Shown: positions 52,073 to 60,906 of the stretch, one piece after another
Layout: every line of letters starts with the position of its first letter
How positions within the stretch are numbered: position 1 is the stretch's first letter
Source: Stakelama portus
GTDB lineage: Bacteria > Pseudomonadota > Alphaproteobacteria > Sphingomonadales > Sphingomonadaceae
Direction of reading: 5' to 3'
Length of the DNA: 64,000 nt
Assembly: GCF_003171655.1 (NCBI RefSeq)
Contig: NZ_QFZL01000005.1
Location: 124,001-188,000 of the forward strand
The notes under the pieces: generated by a model
Told to the model about the DNA's origin: nothing
Database searches by the model: none
What the model saw: only the letters and a program-made list of their open reading frames with translations
Made by a program: the position numbers and the translations under genes

Positions 52073-54256
52073 TCAATATTTGAACCCCAGTTGCAGCGCG
52101 ATGGTCCGCGGTGATTCCGGGATCGCGAAAACATTGCCGGCGGGCATCAGCGGGCCGGGGAAAACGAAGCCGAAATTGCGTTCGTCGTTCAGGTTCTTGC
52201 CGATCAGCCGGATACTCCAACCCTGATCGCTGACCAGCCCCATGCTCACATTGACCCGCTGCGAGCCAGGGATACGGATGACATTGGCCTGATTACGCTG
52301 ACCGGCCTCGCTGGAACGATAGGTCAGGTCGCCATCGAGCGAGAAGCGCAGATCGCCGCTGATCCGCGGATGCAGCGAGAAACCGGCTACGCCGCTCCAG
52401 CGCGGAGCATGGGTCGTGTCGCTGTCGGTAACGGTGTCGCGGGCATGGGCGTAGGTGTTGTTCCAGAAAAAGCTGAAGTCGCGATTCGCGGTCCAGCGGA
52501 TTTCCGATTCCAGGCCATAGGTTTCGAGGTTGGTGTTATCGACCTCGAACGCCAGCCCGGTGAAGGTGACGAGCTGAAAATCCCTGACCTTGGTAAAGAA
52601 TGCCGCCGCATTCACGGTCAGCCGGCGATCGAGGAACTGGCTCTTGAAGCCGATTTCGCCGGTGCGAGCACGCTCCGGATCATATTCCGACTGGTCGAGA
52701 TAGGAGGCGGACTGGGCGAAGCCGCCAGCCTTGGTCCCCTGTCCCACCGAACCATAGACGAGAATATCGGGCGTCACCTGATAGCTGAGCCCGAGCGACG
52801 CATCGACATTGCCCTCCGTCTTCGACATCGAAAAGGGCGCATAGGGCGGCAGAACAACCTGGCTGTAGATGCCCGGCTCAATCGCCGTGCGCGCCAGATC
52901 GACCGACTTCTTCTCGTTGGTGTAGCGCAGGCCGAGCGAGATGGTGACATCGCGCACCGCCTCATAATCGACCTGACCGAAGGTCGAAATCGCGCGATCA
53001 TCCTGCCGGAACTTGGTGAGCGACACGCCGGTGACCGGCGTTGCGCCGGGATAATGGAAGCTTCCCGTGGTGTCGTTGTCATAACTGCCGTCGAGATAGA
53101 GCGCGCCGACGATGAAGCGGAACGCCCGGCTGTCGGGCGAGGCGAGCCGCACTTCCTGCGAGAATTGCTCCGAACTGTCGCTGACATATTGCAGCCCATA
53201 ATCGCCGGGAACGAACGCAACATTGCTGTTCGCATCCGACGTGGACTGGGTATAGCCGGTCTGCGCGGTGAGCGTGTATTCGCCGAGCGACCAGTCGATC
53301 GTCACCGATCCGCGATGGCTGTGCAGGTCACCATGCCCGGCGCCGCCCAGCGCGGGCGAATAGATGGCGGTGCGGTTGTCGAGATCCGCGTCGACCGCGC
53401 CGGGATAGCCGGCCGCGGCCCCCAGTGCTTCCGGAACGCCCGTGCTGCGCACCAGTTCGGCGGTGGCGCCGTCGCTGACATCGTGGCTCAACTGGAACAT
53501 GGCGGTGATTTCAACCGCCGGATCAGGGGTCCAGACGCCGACGATACGTCCGGCCGTGGTTTCCGAGGCAGGCCCGTAGCTGCCGTCGATCAGATTTTCG
53601 ATCGCCCCGCGATTATAGTTGTACAGGCCGGCCACGCGAAAGCGCAGGTCCTGGGTAACGGGAAGGTCGATGCCTCCCTCCACCCGGTTCTTATAAACCT
53701 CGAACTCGCGCGTGGCGCGAATGTCGAAGCCGAAGTCCTGGCCGGGCTTGCGCGTGATCAGGTTGACGGCGCCCAGGCTGGTATTCTTGCCGAGCAGCGC
53801 CGCCTGTGTGCCCTTCACCGTTTCGATGCTGCCGACATCGAACAGCGAGGTCGAAAATTCACGCGAGCGCGGCGTGTAGACGCCGTCGACGAAGAGCGAG
53901 ACCGAACTGTCGAACGACGGATTGCCCGGCTCCGACCCCAGTCCGCGGATCGTGATCGAAAAGGCGTTGGGCAAGGGTGCATCGGATATGTTGATCGCAG
54001 GCGCGACCGAGGAAATATCGGTGAAGTCCTGAACGCCGCGCGCGGCGATGGTGTCCGCATCGATCCGGCCGACGGTGGCGGGCACTTCCTGCGCCAACTC
54101 GCTGCGCTTGCGCGCGGTCACGACGATTTCGGGTGCGGCACTGGATTGCGTGTTGTCCGGTCCCTTGGAATCGGTGCCGGCGTCCTGCGCGCATGCCGGT
54201 GTGGCGAGCAGCGCGCCTGCCGCGACCGAACACAGGAACAACTTGTATTTCTGCAT
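52073..54256 (-). CDS. TonB-dependent outer-membrane receptor
   Basis: A 727-residue TonB-dependent receptor. The signal peptide MQKYKLFLCSVAAGALLATP ends at ACAQ. A TonB-box-like APEIVVTARKRSELAQEVPA is followed by the plug (about 45-165) and a 22-strand barrel ending in the aromatic residue Tyr (ALQLGFKY). This IVVTARKR type is abundant in sphingomonads and often imports plant or aromatic compounds. It is the last minus-strand gene of the catabolic cluster, 217 bases after the monooxygenase, in which gap an AT-rich stretch (54257-54310) could hold its own promoter. The substrate is unknown. Confidence 0.94.
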   Translation of the reverse strand: MQKYKLFLCSVAAGALLATPACAQDAGTDSKGPDNTQSSAAPEIVVTARKRSELAQEVPATVGRIDADTIAARGVQDFTDISSVAPAINISDAPLPNAFSITIRGLGSEPGNPSFDSSVSLFVDGVYTPRSREFSTSLFDVGSIETVKGTQAALLGKNTSLGAVNLITRKPGQDFGFDIRATREFEVYKNRVEGGIDLPVTQDLRFRVAGLYNYNRGAIENLIDGSYGPASETTAGRIVGVWTPDPAVEITAMFQLSHDVSDGATAELVRSTGVPEALGAAAGYPGAVDADLDNRTAIYSPALGGAGHGDLHSHRGSVTIDWSLGEYTLTAQTGYTQSTSDANSNVAFVPGDYGLQYVSDSSEQFSQEVRLASPDSRAFRFIVGALYLDGSYDNDTTGSFHYPGATPVTGVSLTKFRQDDRAISTFGQVDYEAVRDVTISLGLRYTNEKKSVDLARTAIEPGIYSQVVLPPYAPFSMSKTEGNVDASLGLSYQVTPDILVYGSVGQGTKAGGFAQSASYLDQSEYDPERARTGEIGFKSQFLDRRLTVNAAAFFTKVRDFQLVTFTGLAFEVDNTNLETYGLESEIRWTANRDFSFFWNNTYAHARDTVTDSDTTHAPRWSGVAGFSLHPRISGDLRFSLDGDLTYRSSEAGQRNQANVIRIPGSQRVNVSMGLVSDQGWSIRLIGKNLNDERNFGFVFPGPLMPAGNVFAIPESPRTIALQLGFKY

Positions 54257-54473
54257 ATTAAACCCCTCCTTATCTTATTTTTATAGGAAAAAATATATTA
54301 TTTGCAGAACTAGTCAATCTCCAATTCGTGGCGATGCAAGCCACGGTAATCTCTTTGTTTTTCGTACTTTTCCGACTGGGCCGCCCGCCGGGGACGTCAA
54401 GGACGGACGAATCCGGATGCCGTGCGGTCGGCCCTAACCACGGTCTTGCGCCCCCGTTTCGAACAGGTCCCCT

Positions 54474-55970
54474 TTATTCCGCAAACACGCCGCCGGGCTG
54501 GGCCAGGCCGAGCATGCCCTGCCATCGCTCGGCCAGTTCCCCCGCCGTTCCGGTGCCGAAGACATAGCGGTCCGGGCGTACCAGCACGGCCTGCGCCTCC
54601 TGTTCGTCGAGCCATGCCTCGATCGCTTCGCGGAAGGGCGCAAGTTCTCTGTCCGACGTGGCAAGGTGGCGAAGTCCGGGCGTATCGGCTCCGCCCTTCC
54701 GGTCGATCAGCCAGGTACCGGGCCCGATCGCATCGTCTAGCCGGACCGAATCACCGGCCACGAATTGCGGAAAGATGGTTCCCGCAGCCGAATCGCCCGG
54801 GACGAAAACGCCATGCTCGCGCCCGGGTCCGCAGGGCTGCGGCAACGGGATTTCGGTACCGGCTGCAGCGGCAGCAAGCATCGCCGCATCGCGCTGCGCC
54901 GCCACTTCGGGATCGAGCGAGCATACGAGGCGACCCATATGGATGGCGAGCTCGATATAGCTGCGCGTACACGGCTCGCGCTCAGCCTGATAGGTCTCGA
55001 GCAGCGCATCCTCGGCGCCGTTCCGGAAAATCTCGCCCAGTTTCCAGGCCAGGTTCACCGCGTCACGGATGCCCGAGCACATGCCCTGCCCGGCAAAGGG
55101 CGGGGTCTGGTGCGCGGCATCGCCGGCCAGCAGCAGCCGCCCGTCGCGCCACTGTTTCGCCACCAGCCCATGGAAGCGATAGACCGCGCGGCGCTCGATC
55201 TCGACCCTGGCGTTCCACGGTTCGAGCAGCGTTTCGACAAAATCCGGATCAAGCGCGCGGTCAGGGTCCTCGCCGGGCAGCAGCATGAATTCCCAGCGAT
55301 GACGCCCCGGTCCCATCCGCACGCAGGTCGTCGGCCGGGCGGGATCGCAGATCTGCAGATTCACCCTGGGCACGCTCTCAGGATCGTCGGGAATGGTGTC
55401 CACCACCAGCCATGGCTCGTCGAACTGATAATCGTCGAGGCCCACGCCCATCGCATCGCGCACCGCACTGCGCGCGCCGTCGCATCCGACGAGGTAGCGC
55501 GCCTCGATTACCGTCCTGCTACCGTCTTCCCCCGTCGCGGTGACATCGACATGGTCACCGGCCTCCGCGAACCCGGTAAATGCCTGCCCCAGCCGTACCG
55601 AGACATTGGCCATCGCGGCGAGCCGCGCGCGCAGCGCCCGCTCCACGCCCGGCTGGTTGAACATATAGGAAGCCGCCCAACCCGAAACGCCGCGCTCGCC
55701 AAGCTGGGCGTCCATCAGCAGTTCGCCCTTGGCATTGCGGAACTCGTACGGACCCGCGGGCTCGGCGTGCTTCAGGACCTCGTCGGCTATTCCGATCGAC
55801 TGGAACACGCGCATGATCTCGTGATCGAAATGCGCCGCGCGCGGCAATGGATAGACTTCGTGCGACCGCTCGAGCGCAATCACGTTCAGCCCCTGCTGGC
55901 CCAACAGGCAGGCAAGCACTGCGCCGACCGGGCCAAGCCCGGCGACGACGATATCGGCCCGTTCGTTCAT
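54474..55970 (-). CDS. FAD-dependent aromatic hydroxylase (MhpA-like)
   Basis: A 498-residue class A flavoprotein monooxygenase that should hydroxylate an aromatic ring with NAD(P)H and O2. The motifs are IVVAGLGPVGAVLACLLG (FAD ADP site), VGCDGARSAVRDAMG (DG motif) and GRLLLAGDAAHQTPPFAGQG (GD motif). The C-terminal thioredoxin-like domain (about 380-498) is of the MhpA/PheA type. Starts at 55970 (ATG), 55976 (GTG, closest to GGAG) and 56003 (ATG, overlapping the amidohydrolase end) are all possible. It is next to the amidohydrolase and should prepare the substrate for the dioxygenase at 57881. Confidence 0.92.
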   Translation of the reverse strand: MNERADIVVAGLGPVGAVLACLLGQQGLNVIALERSHEVYPLPRAAHFDHEIMRVFQSIGIADEVLKHAEPAGPYEFRNAKGELLMDAQLGERGVSGWAASYMFNQPGVERALRARLAAMANVSVRLGQAFTGFAEAGDHVDVTATGEDGSRTVIEARYLVGCDGARSAVRDAMGVGLDDYQFDEPWLVVDTIPDDPESVPRVNLQICDPARPTTCVRMGPGRHRWEFMLLPGEDPDRALDPDFVETLLEPWNARVEIERRAVYRFHGLVAKQWRDGRLLLAGDAAHQTPPFAGQGMCSGIRDAVNLAWKLGEIFRNGAEDALLETYQAEREPCTRSYIELAIHMGRLVCSLDPEVAAQRDAAMLAAAAAGTEIPLPQPCGPGREHGVFVPGDSAAGTIFPQFVAGDSVRLDDAIGPGTWLIDRKGGADTPGLRHLATSDRELAPFREAIEAWLDEQEAQAVLVRPDRYVFGTGTAGELAERWQGMLGLAQPGGVFAE

Positions 55971-55986
55971 CGACACATCGTCTCCG

Positions 55987-56835
55987 TCATTCTGGTTGGT
56001 CATCCGGGGCACCCGCAGCTGCGCGCGAAACCGGTGCCATCGCGCGAAGCAGTTCGACCTCGCCGGGCGATCCGACCAGCGTCAGATCATACTGCCAGCG
56101 CGCCAGCCACTGCCGTGCTTCTGCCGCGGGCAAAGCCCGCTCGCCGACGATCGGCGAGCCGCCGATCAGCGTGAGGCGCGAGGCAAGGAACGAGGTCGGT
56201 CCGCCGCCATGGCTGAAGATGAAACGGATATTGCAGCGCCGGTCGAGGGCGCCCGAATAGAGCAGGCTTGCGATCGCACGCGTCGAATCGAACGGAAATT
56301 CGATCATCGGTGCCGGCAGTCCCAGCCCGAAGGCTTCGAAGCAGCAGGGCATGGTGGGGTGGACGAAGACATTCGCTCCCCGCTCGTCGAGCGCATCGAG
56401 CAAGGGCGCGAACGCGGCCTCGCCCAGATACGCGCCCGCCGCGTTTGTCGGCAACGCGACACCGTCGAGCCCGAGCGTGTCGAGCGCATGCTCAAGCTCG
56501 GCGAGGCTTTCGGGGACCATCGGTGCGGGCAGCATCGCGAGCGCGCCGAAACGGGTGGGATAGTTCGTCTTCAGTTCGGCGGCATAATTGTTCACTTCCC
56601 GGCACAGACGCGGGGCCTCGCCGTCGGCCAGTGCCACCGCGAAGGGAGACGAAACCGAAAGCAGCGCCCCGGCAATTCCCAGTTCGTCCATGAGACCGAT
56701 CGCCGCTTCGGGTGACCAGTCGGGCACTGGAATACCGCCATCGAGCCGGGTCAGCCCGGCGCAACGCAACGCTTCGCGATAGGCGGGCGGCAGGAAATGG
56801 GCGTGGACATCGATCGCCTTTTCGGGAAGCAGCAT
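55987..56835 (-). CDS. Amidohydrolase 2 family protein, apparently short at the C-terminus
   Basis: A 282-residue TIM-barrel metal-dependent hydrolase/decarboxylase of the ACMSD/gamma-resorcylate decarboxylase group. The metal motif AIDVHAHFLPP is at the start, VFVHPTMPCCFEAFGLGLP holds the next His, and FIFSHGGGPTSF a further His. Family members continue for about 40-50 residues with an ILFGSDxP motif whose Asp binds metal. Here the protein ends GEVELLRAMAPVSRAAAGAP and seven more residues, without it. No frameshift restoring the motif is visible in the following bases. It may be inactive or use an altered site. It follows the MBL gene by 18 bases. Confidence 0.85.
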   Translation of the reverse strand: MLLPEKAIDVHAHFLPPAYREALRCAGLTRLDGGIPVPDWSPEAAIGLMDELGIAGALLSVSSPFAVALADGEAPRLCREVNNYAAELKTNYPTRFGALAMLPAPMVPESLAELEHALDTLGLDGVALPTNAAGAYLGEAAFAPLLDALDERGANVFVHPTMPCCFEAFGLGLPAPMIEFPFDSTRAIASLLYSGALDRRCNIRFIFSHGGGPTSFLASRLTLIGGSPIVGERALPAAEARQWLARWQYDLTLVGSPGEVELLRAMAPVSRAAAGAPDDQPE

Positions 56836-56853
56836 CGCCGAGCGCCTCTCGCG

Positions 56854-57816
56854 TCAGAAACTGTCGAGATCATTCGCGAAGGCGAACGGGCCGGCATAAT
56901 ATTTGGCGATCGTCTCGCGCGCAGCGGGGATATCGTCGTCGGGGATCGCGTCATGCGTGAGGACCAACTGCTTCACGCCCGCGCGCCGCGCCATTTCGCC
57001 GACCTCCTGTGGCGAGAGATGCTCGCGGCGGAAATGGTCGGCGATCATGTCGCGGATCATCATCGGCGTGTCCGGATTGTCCGCGAAAATGCTGACGAGC
57101 GAGATGTCGGGGTCCATGACCTCCGCCACCAGCAGATCGGCACCCTTCGCGAGTTGCTCGACCGCCTCGCTAGGTCCGGTGTCGCCGGTGAAGACCACCG
57201 ATCTGTGCGGTGTGTCGAAACGATAGGCGAAGGAGAGCGCATCGGGCGCGTCGCCACCCGGGGTCGCCACGTAATGCGTGTTGCGGACCGCCTTCACCTT
57301 CACATCGCCGAGCGCGACCTCGGCCCCGTCGGTCAATTCGGTAACGTGAAGATTGGCGGCGGGATCGCCGGGCATGAAGGCGCGCATATTGTTGCCACCC
57401 ATGCTCGACGCCATGATCGCCGCGACCAGGTCGTCGACCAGCGCCTTGGTACCCGGCGGGCCGTAAATCGCGAGCGGGCTGGGTTCGAGCATCTGATAGC
57501 GCTGGCTGATCAGGGCGAACAGGCCGCCGGTATGGTCGAAATGCAAGTGGCTGATGAAGATGGTGTGGATTTCGGGCAGGTGAACGCCCGCCTTGGCGAG
57601 TTGCCACGCCGCGCCGTCGCCGGCGTCGATCAGGATATTCCGGTCACCTACCTTAAGCAGATTGGCAGGTTCGGCGCGCTCCGGATTGGGAATCGGGCCC
57701 GAATTGGTGCCCAGCGTGACGAAACGGACGTCCTGCGCGGGCGCCGCTGGCGGCGCCGAGGCAGTTTCCGCGCCCAGCATGAGGGGCAGCAGCGCAACCG
57801 CCAGTTTCGTTCGCAT
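56854..57816 (-). CDS. Exported MBL-fold metallo-hydrolase
   Basis: A 320-residue metallo-beta-lactamase-fold hydrolase with a signal peptide (MRTKLAVALLPLMLGAETAS). The zinc motif is FISHLHFDHTGG (H-x-H-x-D-H), with further ligands in VRNTHYVATPGG, FTGDTGPSEAV and QLVLTHDAIPDDD. It resembles arylsulfatase/RNase Z-like members. AAGGAG lies 8 bases before the ATG at 57816. Export of a hydrolase within a catabolic operon suggests that it processes the substrate (ester or lactone) in the periplasm. The substrate is unknown. Confidence 0.9.
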   Translation of the reverse strand: MRTKLAVALLPLMLGAETASAPPAAPAQDVRFVTLGTNSGPIPNPERAEPANLLKVGDRNILIDAGDGAAWQLAKAGVHLPEIHTIFISHLHFDHTGGLFALISQRYQMLEPSPLAIYGPPGTKALVDDLVAAIMASSMGGNNMRAFMPGDPAANLHVTELTDGAEVALGDVKVKAVRNTHYVATPGGDAPDALSFAYRFDTPHRSVVFTGDTGPSEAVEQLAKGADLLVAEVMDPDISLVSIFADNPDTPMMIRDMIADHFRREHLSPQEVGEMARRAGVKQLVLTHDAIPDDDIPAARETIAKYYAGPFAFANDLDSF

Positions 57817-57880
57817 ATCCGTCACTCCTTGGTTTGATTCGATTGAAGCCCGTCTTTTGCGGACGCAGTGGTAGGCGGGA

Positions 57881-59002
57881 TCAGTGCCAGGGGCGCGGCG
57901 GGTCCTTCATCGCCCGCATCAGCGCCCTGGCGCGGGCGAAGGACATTTCCTCGCTCGCGCGAACGTTGCGAAAGGCGCGCCATAAAAGCCGGGGCGACAT
58001 TTTGGGCTTTTCGAAATCGGCCGGCACCGGTGGCCCCCATTGGTAGAGCCCTCCGCTCGATAGCGGCGAGACATCGGGCGGGCGGGCGGCGGTAAACTTG
58101 TCGCTGTCGATGAAATGTTCGTGCTTGGCGCCAACGGGGTCGCGCCAGTAATTGAAGATCTGACTGCCCAGCAGGTGGCGGCCCATCCCCCAGGCATGTT
58201 TCCAGCCGCGCGAATGCAGCCATTCCTGCCCCATCGCGATATCATCGACATCGATGCATTCGAAGGCGCAGTGGCTGAACCCGTTGACCACATTCTGCGC
58301 GATCACCAGCGTGTGATGGTCGGTGGGCGTGTCGCCCCGGTCGCAGCGCATGAACATCAGCGCGGGATCGCCCTCGCCGATCGTCTGGACGTCGGACGGA
58401 ATCAGTCCGAAATGATCCATGTACCAGCGCACGCAGCGGAAGAAATCGACCACGCCCAGCACCGCGTGCCCCAGCCGCAGGATCGTCGCCGGCTGGGCGG
58501 GCGGACGCTGCATGGCGTTGAGCCGGCGAAGCTCGCCGTCGATATTGTGCGACAGCGACTCGCGGGGCGCGGCCGCCGGGGCAAGCGGCCCGTGGACCGC
58601 ATGCACGCGGTTCCCCGCCGGATCGGTCAGCTTCACCTGTTCGCCCTCGGGCCAGCAAAGCGCGGGTTCGATCGCCGATGCGTCCGGCAGCGCGGCCAGA
58701 CGTTCGAGATCGCTCCGCGAACCGACCGCAAGCGCCAGCCCGCGAAACGCATCATCGCCTTCGCTGAGCAAATAGCATGGCCCGTAGCCGCCGACTGCGG
58801 AAAAGGCGGTCCAGCCTTGCGCGCGGCCCGTCTCGTGCAACCCGAAATCGGCGAGAAAGTCGGCTTGGCGCTTCACGTCGGTGCGGCTGAAGCGGACATG
58901 CGCGATGTCGACCGCCCGGACGACCGGATCAGTGCAGCGCGCCAGTCGCGGGTCGGCACGCACCTTTTCGACCGTGGCGGCCCAATCCGAATCATCCGTC
59001 AT
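57881..59002 (-). CDS. VOC-family extradiol ring-cleavage dioxygenase-like protein
   Basis: A 373-residue two-domain VOC protein like 2,3-dihydroxybiphenyl or catechol 2,3-dioxygenases. The metal triad is visible in the C-terminal domain: His in RLGHAVLGVVDF, His in NGFSHCAFECIDV and Glu in GAKHEHFIDSDK. The conserved active-site region HAWGMGRHLLGSQIFNYWRD is also present. It is longer than usual by about 70 residues at the C-terminus (KMSPRLLWRAFRNVRASEEM), which is basic and helical. As the first gene on the minus strand it should lead the operon and open the ring made by the FAD hydroxylase. Confidence 0.9.
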   Translation of the reverse strand: MTDDSDWAATVEKVRADPRLARCTDPVVRAVDIAHVRFSRTDVKRQADFLADFGLHETGRAQGWTAFSAVGGYGPCYLLSEGDDAFRGLALAVGSRSDLERLAALPDASAIEPALCWPEGEQVKLTDPAGNRVHAVHGPLAPAAAPRESLSHNIDGELRRLNAMQRPPAQPATILRLGHAVLGVVDFFRCVRWYMDHFGLIPSDVQTIGEGDPALMFMRCDRGDTPTDHHTLVIAQNVVNGFSHCAFECIDVDDIAMGQEWLHSRGWKHAWGMGRHLLGSQIFNYWRDPVGAKHEHFIDSDKFTAARPPDVSPLSSGGLYQWGPPVPADFEKPKMSPRLLWRAFRNVRASEEMSFARARALMRAMKDPPRPWH

Positions 59003-59214
59003 GTCAGCCTGCTCCTATCGTGTCCTCGCGGTCGGCCTTGGGGGCGTTGCCGCCGGTGAAAGGCCGGCAACGGCACCCTGTGCCCGCTCTCGACCTTGCC
59101 CAATAAGTCATAAAAACATTTTTTTTCTAGTCAAATCGGTTTTTTGGTCATTATGCTTGGGAACGATGCAAGGGCGAATCCCCGCGTGCGACCGAGGTAG
59201 AACAGGAGAAGCTG
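59003..59214. promoter_or_regulatory. Divergent promoter region of the catabolic cluster
   Basis: The 212 bases between the dioxygenase and hydrolase genes contain an AT-rich core (about 59108-59160) with T tracts and the plus-strand stretch TTTTTTGGTCATTATGCTTG, which could supply promoter elements for both directions. The GntR regulator encoded downstream probably binds here. No dyad could be fixed with confidence. Confidence 0.45.
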
Positions 59215-60081
59215 ATGCGATTGGTGCGTTTCGATGATGCCGGAAAGACACGACTGGGCGTTGTCCGGGACAGCGAGATCATCCCGCTTGATACGCTCGA
59301 AGCGCGCTATCCCACGATGCTTTCCATCGTCGCGGGCGGCGGTGACGCGCTGCGCGAAATCGCAGTGATCCGTGACGCGGGCGCGGACGCGCTGCCGCTC
59401 GACCAGGCGACGCTGCTCGCGCCGATCGAGCGGCCCGGAAAATATCTCGCGATCGGCATGAACTATCGCAAGCATATCGAGGAAGCCAAGAAGCTGGGTG
59501 TCGACACGCCGAAGAATCAGTTCTGGTTCAACAAGCAGACGAGCTGCATCACCGGCCCCTTCGCCGACACCGATCCGGGGGTTTCGGCCGCGCTCGATTA
59601 TGAGGTCGAACTGGGCGTAGTCATAGGCAAACCCGCCAAGGGGGCGAGCAGGGACCAAGCGCGAGACCATGTCTTCGGCTATCTGGTGTGCAACGATGTC
59701 TCCGCGCGCGACTGGCAGCAGCATTCGCCGACATTCACCGTCGGCAAGTCGTTCGACACGCATGGACCGATCGGCCCCTGGATCGTCACCGCCGACGAGA
59801 TTGCCGATCCGCATACGCTCCGGCTGCGCTGCTATGTCAACGGCGAGCTGCGGCAGGACGGCAATACCGATCAGCTGGTCTATGACATCTGGGACCAGAT
59901 TTCCTATCTCTCGACGGCGTTCACGCTTGAATCGGGCGACCTGATCGCGACCGGAACCCCCAATGGCGTGGGCGCCGCGATGTCGCCGCCGAGCTTCCTC
60001 CAGCCCGGCGATGTCGTACGCTGCGAAATCGATGGTGTCGGCGTCATCGAAAATCGTGTCGTGGCGAACGCGGCGCACTGA
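59215..60081 (+). CDS. Fumarylacetoacetate hydrolase family enzyme
   Basis: A 288-residue FAH-superfamily enzyme (FAHD/2-keto-4-pentenoate hydratase type) which hydrolyses or hydrates ring-cleavage products. The N-terminal part has LVRFDDAGKTRLGVV. The catalytic core has GKYLAIGMNYRKHIEEAKKL, the metal-binding ALDYEVELGVVIGKPAKG, the Asp in LVCNDVSARDWQQ, and the C-terminal GDLIATGTPNGVGAAMSPP. It is transcribed away from the dioxygenase gene with the regulator and CoA ligase following. The FAH reaction would yield a C4 keto acid such as acetoacetate, which fits the ligase at 60907. Confidence 0.92.
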   Translation: MRLVRFDDAGKTRLGVVRDSEIIPLDTLEARYPTMLSIVAGGGDALREIAVIRDAGADALPLDQATLLAPIERPGKYLAIGMNYRKHIEEAKKLGVDTPKNQFWFNKQTSCITGPFADTDPGVSAALDYEVELGVVIGKPAKGASRDQARDHVFGYLVCNDVSARDWQQHSPTFTVGKSFDTHGPIGPWIVTADEIADPHTLRLRCYVNGELRQDGNTDQLVYDIWDQISYLSTAFTLESGDLIATGTPNGVGAAMSPPSFLQPGDVVRCEIDGVGVIENRVVANAAH

Positions 60082-60163
60082 CCGCCGAACCGCTTCGCGC
60101 GGGATATGGCGCGGCGCTTCGCTTTGTGCCACCTAATGAACGTGATCGGTGTGAAAATGGATT

Positions 60164-60880
60164 ATGCTGCAGATTAGAGATATTCCCGATCTGGACCGGG
60201 ACGGCCCGCGCAGCCAGACGACCATGGCCTATGAGGTGATCCGGTCGGACATTCTCAACGGCCGCCACGTTCCCGAAAAGAAGCTCAAGATCCAGGAACT
60301 CGCTGAGGAGCTGGAAGTCAGCCCGGGCGCGGTGCGTGAGGCGCTGTCGCGGCTCGTTCCCGAACAGCTGGTCGTATCGCGCGATCAGCGCGGTTTTGCC
60401 GTGGCGCCGCTTTCCATCGCCGATCTGCAGGATCTCACCGATCTGCGCTGCGAGATCGAGGCTGTGGCGCTGCGCCGTTCGGTCGAACACGGCGATGTCG
60501 ATTGGGAAGCCGGCATATTAGCGGCCGAACACCGGTTGCGCGGTGAGCCGGTGATCGTCGGCGACACGGAACCCAAGCTCAATCCCGAATGGGTTACCCG
60601 CCACGCTGCGTTCCATCAGGCGCTGGTCAGCGCTTGCGGCAGCCGCCGTCTGCTCGCGCTGCATAACCAGTTGTACGAGCAGTCCGAACGCTATCGCGGT
60701 CTTTCGCTTCATATCGATGCCGAGCGCAACGTTCCCGACGAACATCATGCGATCGTCGAGCTGGCGCTGGCGCGCGAGGCAGATCGGCTCGTCGACGTCA
60801 CGGTCGAACATCTGCGCCGAACGACCAATCTGATCGTCGAAGCCGCGCGACAAAGCGAGCCCGCCGCGGCCGCCGGCTGA
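60164..60880 (+). CDS. GntR-family regulator with FCD domain
   Basis: A 238-residue transcription factor of the FadR subfamily. The winged-helix domain (about residues 18-80) has MAYEVIRSDILNGRHVPEKK, ELAEELEVSPGAVREALSRL and QRGFAVAPLS. The C-terminal all-helical FCD domain (about 90-220) has His and Asp residues for a metal-bound ligand, for example RHAAFHQALVSACGS and EHHAIVELALAREA. Such regulators usually repress aromatic or organic-acid catabolism until the substrate or its product binds. It lies between the hydrolase and the CoA ligase, on the same strand. Confidence 0.92.
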   Translation: MLQIRDIPDLDRDGPRSQTTMAYEVIRSDILNGRHVPEKKLKIQELAEELEVSPGAVREALSRLVPEQLVVSRDQRGFAVAPLSIADLQDLTDLRCEIEAVALRRSVEHGDVDWEAGILAAEHRLRGEPVIVGDTEPKLNPEWVTRHAAFHQALVSACGSRRLLALHNQLYEQSERYRGLSLHIDAERNVPDEHHAIVELALAREADRLVDVTVEHLRRTTNLIVEAARQSEPAAAAG

Positions 60881-60906
60881 ACCCTTTTTCTCAGCAGGAG
60901 ACTGCC

